Source of the DNA: Aquatica leii
Lineage: Eukaryota; Arthropoda; Insecta; Coleoptera; Lampyridae
Direction: 5' to 3'
Length of the DNA: 64,000 nucleotides
Assembly: GCA_035610365.1 (NCBI GenBank)
Contig: CM069433.1
Coordinates: 130,652,545-130,716,544, forward strand
The position numbers and the translations under genes were made by a program. A model generated the notes under the pieces. The model was not told where the DNA came from, did no database searches, and saw only the letters and a list, made by a program, of their open reading frames with translations. Positions 60,782-64,000 of the stretch are shown piece by piece. Each line of letters begins with the position of its first letter. The stretch's first letter is position 1.

Positions 60782-63686
60782 TCATGTGATGGTTTTTCTT
60801 TTTATTTTTTTTTCTTTCTCTTTTTTCCTCTCTTCCTTTTTTTTACTTTGTATAATATACGTGATTATCTTATTTATTATGTTTTGCGCGTTAATTTCGA
60901 TTTTATTTTCATCCATCAATTCCTTTCTTGCATAGTTCCATTTTTCGAAATTGAATATTGCGTCTTCTGTGGTGTCTTTTTGTTGGCAGTATAAACAGTT
61001 GTCGTCGTCAGTTTTCTTGAATCTCTTTAAATAAGCTTTAAAGCATCCGTGTCCGGTCAATACCTGTGTAAGTTCGTAACTTAATTCTCCGTGTTCTCTG
61101 TTGTACCAGGGTCTAATGTCTTTTATTATTGTTTTTGTCCATTGCCCTTTGGTGTTATTCTGGTTCCATTCTTCCTGTCATTTATCTATAGTGTTTTCCC
61201 TTATTTGTAGTTTTTCTTTATTTGTTTTCCCTTTGGGTTGCTTTCTTTCCTCTATCATTAAGTGCAAAGGTATTTGTCCGCTTATTACTTGTATTGCCGC
61301 TGTTGAGACTGTTATGTAGCTTCTAGCAATTCTTATTCCAGCTTTCCTTTGGACTACTTCTATTTTTATCTTGTATTTTTCTTTTTCTGTCAATTCTCTC
61401 CATATCTCCCATCCATATAGGACCATAGAGTTTGCCACGCTTGCCAGTAGTTGCATCTTTTTAGTATTAGGTCCGTCTATATTGGGCATGATTTTTGCTA
61501 ACGCTGCAATGGTCTTATCTGCTTTTTTTATGGCTTTGTTTATATGCATTCGCATATTCCAATGTTTTCCTATGTGAACTCCAAGGTACTTTATATTATT
61601 CTGGCTTTTGATAACTTTTTCTTCTATTTTGATGTTTATTTCTTTAATTGTATTTCTGCCTTCTAACATTATAATTTCTGTTTTTTCACTGGCCAGTTGC
61701 ATGTTCTTCTCTTTGATTTTTTTCATAATTATTTGTATAGTTTTATTTAGTTTTTCTTCCAGTTCTGTTTTGTTTTTTCCTGTTCCAATTATTGCTAAGT
61801 CATCTGCATATGCGATTGTTTTGCACCCCATAGGAAGTTTTAGCTGTAACATTTTGTCATAAAATATATTCCACAGCGTAGGTCCCAAGACGGAACCTTG
61901 TGGCACTCCACAGGTCAGTTGTAGTTTAGTTTTCTTTTCTTCGATGGTTATGCTTCTATCTTCTAAGTATCCCTTAATAATTTTTATTAGATATTGTGAT
62001 ATTTCTTTTTTGTTCATTTCTTTAATTATTTATTTCCAGGGTACTTCGTTAAACGCGTTTTTGACGTCTATAGTAACCATAGCTACAAAGTCTCGGTTGC
62101 TCTTTGCTTTTCTTACGAATTCTTTAATTTGCTCTAGTGCAGTTATGGTGGATTTTCCTTTTCTAAAGCCGTGTTGGCTGCTGGCTATGCTGTTTTTATC
62201 GTTTAATTTAGATACTATTCTGTTATTTATGATTTTTTCATACAGTTTTCCTACAGTATTTATTAGACATATTGGTCGGTAGGTTTTTTGCCTGGTTTTT
62301 TTATTCGTATAAGTTTTGCTGTTTTCCAGCTTTTTGGGAATTTGGTGTTCTTGATGAGCGCATCTAAGACTTATTTTTATAATCTCCGTTTTTTTTCTAG
62401 CTATGATTTTGATAACTTCTGGTGGTACACCGTCTGGGCCTGATGCTTTTTTGCTTCCGATATTTTTTCCTGCTTCTTGTATTTCTTTAATTGTAATGTC
62501 TGGAATGTTTTCTGGTGCTATTCTAGTTTCCCCCCAATTTTTTGTTTTTTACTTTTGGGAAGAGTTTTTTGGCGATTTTTTCCTGCTCTGTGTCTGTAAT
62601 GTCCAATATACTTTTTTTTGTTAACTTGTTTATTGCAATTTTGTACGCCATTCCCCATGTATCTCCGTCTACCATTTGACATAGCTTTTTCCATGCTTCC
62701 TTCTTAGTTTTTTCTTTTTCGGTCTTTAGTATTATTTTATTTTGTTTGTATGTTGTCTCCATTTCTTCTATTATCTGGTCCGGTAGTTTGCTTCTTCTTC
62801 CTTTTTGTAATTTTTTTCTTTCTCCTTGGTACTTACTTCTTAGTTTTTTTATGTCATTATTCCACCAATAAGCTTGTTTTTTGTTATTTGTTCCTAGTAG
62901 CTTAAGCTTTTCGTTGCAGCCTTTTTTTAATGCCTTATTCAAATTGTCATCGTCGTGTTTTTCTTTTATTTGCTCTGTTATAATTTTGATAATGTCCTCC
63001 TCTTTCCCTTCTTTGTATTTCCGTCCTTGTATTTTTCTTTTTGTTTCCGCTGTCGTGGGTTCTTAATTTTGTATTTGGATATATATATTTTTGTGGTCGC
63101 TAAGATTTTCCTCGTTGCTGATCTTCCATCTTATTGTTTTTTTTTGTTAGGTTTCTGGTGACTAATGTGATGTCTATATGGGACGTCATACCTCTTTTCT
63201 CGAAGGTCGGTGTTTCGCCATTGTTTAATATAGCTAGTTCATTTGCGATTATCCATTCTACCATTTTTTCTCCTTTTTTATCGGTTTTTTTGGAAGCCCA
63301 CTCGTATGCCTTGGTGTTAAAGTCTCCTCCGATAATTTTATTTTTTTTTGTTTTTTGCATGTTTTTTTCTATTTGTTCTAGACATGTTTCTAGTTCCACT
63401 GGCTTAAGTCTAGGTGTGGCATAACATGAATATATTTTTAGTTCGTTTGTTTCTATCCACGAGTATCCTTCCTTTTTTCCGGTGTCATACACTTTGATTT
63501 TATTTGTTGCAATATATACTGCTGCACCTCCCTTTCTATCTACTATCCATTTATTACTTTTATCACTAATTTTTAGTTTGGTTCGCTGACCAATGCAAAA
63601 TCTATGTTTTTTTCGGCGCATTTTTGACCAAGCAGATTCATGGCTGCTTTTCTTCTTCCCACGTTCACTTGAAGTAGTTTAATCAT
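60782..63686 (-). pseudogene. R1-clade LINE ORF2: endonuclease, reverse transcriptase, Cys/His C-terminus
   Basis: The start is ATG at 63686 (MIKLLQVNVGRRKAAMNLLG). The endonuclease (to about 63110) shows KNKIIGGDFNTKAYEW, SHIDITLVTRN and, after a frame change, SDHKNIYIQIQN. The linker (62942-62523) shows KQAYWWNNDIKKLRSKY and DGDTWGMAYKIA. The RT shows KKASGPDGVPPEVIK, YRPICLINTVGKLYEK, QHGFRKGKSTITALEQ, TIDVKNAFNEVPW, CGVPQGSVLGPTLWN and AYADDLAIIG, so the catalytic Asp residues are intact. The C-terminus shows LTGHGCFKAYLKRFKK and CLYCQQKDTTEDAIF, the R1-clade CCHC-like motif; His is replaced at TEDAIF. Lesions are a frameshift near 63620, another near 63110, a stop or shift near 62025 and 62300, and TGA at about 61178 where Trp is expected (DK, stop, QEEW). 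Confidence 0.88.
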
Positions 63687-63861
63687 AAATAAATAAAAGA
63701 AATAAATAAAAGCTCTATAAATATATATATAACTCTACTATGTATTAATAATAAATAAATAAATTCACTAATCCTAATTTTTTAAAATATCACAGTTTTT
63801 ATCACAGCGTTTACTCTTATTTATATCTGATTTATCACAGCTCTATTGTTTGGTTCTCTTG
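63687..63861 (-). other. AT-rich spacer between ORF1 and ORF2 of the R1-clade LINE
   Basis: This holds TAAA/AAATAAATA-type simple sequence and no coding. A similar TAAA-rich spacer separates the two ORFs in the other R1-clade copy (36500-36600). Confidence 0.6.
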
Positions 63862-64000
63862 CGTTTTAGACCTCTTTGGTACTTCTGACTTTTTCTATTT
63901 TTTCCGCTTCTTCTCTTCCACGTAACCTTGTTTTTATATTTTGTAGTGTATTTTCATACGATTCTCCATTTTTTTCTACAATAAGTGCATATGTATTTCT
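63862..64000 (-). pseudogene. R1-clade LINE ORF1 fragment (partial at window end)
   Basis: The minus strand reads NTYALIVEKNGESYENTLQN, then IKTRLRGREEAEKIEKVRST, with a stop near 63868. The GESYENTLQNIKTRL stretch corresponds to the ORF1 middle domain (compare SYVNMLKRVKEKL in the copy at 37.4 kb). The zinc-knuckle half that should follow is missing: only an AT-rich spacer separates this from the ORF2 start. Either ORF1 has an internal deletion or a frameshifted remainder is too eroded to see. Confidence 0.55.

Larger units (their letters stand above)
60590..64000 (-). mobile_element. R1-clade non-LTR retrotransposon, continuing past the window end
   Basis: This minus-strand LINE has a 3' tail of A and TAAA repeats (read from plus-strand 60590-60608), a GC-rich 3' UTR (60609-60781), a nearly full ORF2 (63686-60782) and part of ORF1 (64000 to about 63862). 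It is more complete and apparently younger than the R1-clade copy at 34.2-39.1 kb, to which it is related but not close. It sits inside a Bel/Pao integrase. The 5' end is outside the window. Confidence 0.88.

Noticed and set aside
60578..60994. 138-codon plus-strand frame rich in Phe
   Set aside because: It lies opposite the 3' UTR and Lys-rich C-terminus of the minus-strand LINE ORF2; composition is that of antisense Lys codons.
61371..62282. Several plus-strand frames resembling membrane proteins
   Set aside because: They are antisense to the LINE reverse transcriptase; apparent hydrophobic segments come from reversed Lys/Ile/Asn codons.
1..64000. tRNA, rRNA, CRISPR, operons or bacterial promoters
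   Set aside because: No tRNA box A/box B pairs, rRNA-like blocks or regularly spaced repeats with spacers were seen; introns and transposon types show eukaryotic DNA.

Overview
The window looks like a stretch of an insect or other arthropod nuclear genome. It is very AT-rich and mostly non-coding, with small spliceosomal introns. It carries remains of many eukaryotic transposon families, including R1-clade LINEs, which are known from arthropods. I found no bacterial, organellar or viral gene layout, no tRNA or rRNA gene, and no complete host gene that I can name. The order cannot be fixed from sequence alone; a beetle or hemipteran is possible.

Layout. 1-1310: decayed hAT-type (ZMYM/DUF4371-like) transposase on the minus strand, running off the window start. 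2292-5059: almost complete PIF/Harbinger transposon with matching inverted ends, a three-exon DDE transposase (minus) and a three-exon Myb/SANT-like gene (plus), arranged convergently. 9.85-10.09 kb: mariner-like fragment. 12.8-14.1 kb: piggyBac-type relic. 17650-19510: complete-length but mutated pogo/Tigger element with TA flanks. 20.04-20.13 kb: short tandem array. 23.9-24.3 kb: second mariner-like relic. 24477-24682: long-armed palindromic MITE. 25.1-25.7 kb: internally deleted pogo-like transposase. 34.2-39.1 kb: R1-clade LINE (minus), itself interrupted by the 3' end of a different LINE. 42.1-42.4 kb: possible second Harbinger fragment. 44.4-45.0 kb: RTE-like LINE fragment abutting a second Tigger relic (45.0-46.1 kb). 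53.1-53.5 and 57.3-58.2 kb: two diverged copies of one unclassified repeat. 56255-56888: short pogo-like deletion derivative with repeated terminal motifs. 60.1-60.6 kb: Bel/Pao integrase fragment (plus) cut by the 3' end of another R1-clade LINE (minus), which runs to the window end.

The long intervals between these (5-9.8, 10.4-12.8, 14.1-17.6, 25.7-33.4, 39.1-42.1, 46.1-52.5 and 58.2-60.1 kb) show no convincing genes. They are probably intergenic or intronic. Two weak signs of a host gene on the plus strand are a TATA-box promoter with a possible first exon near 8.3 kb and a 65-base possible start-codon exon near 22.8 kb.

The main interest is transposon biology: a Harbinger element that appears separated from coding competence by very few lesions, several distinct pogo/Tigger lineages in different states of decay, and two cases of one retroelement inserted inside another. 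I did not find an evident new defence or metabolic system.
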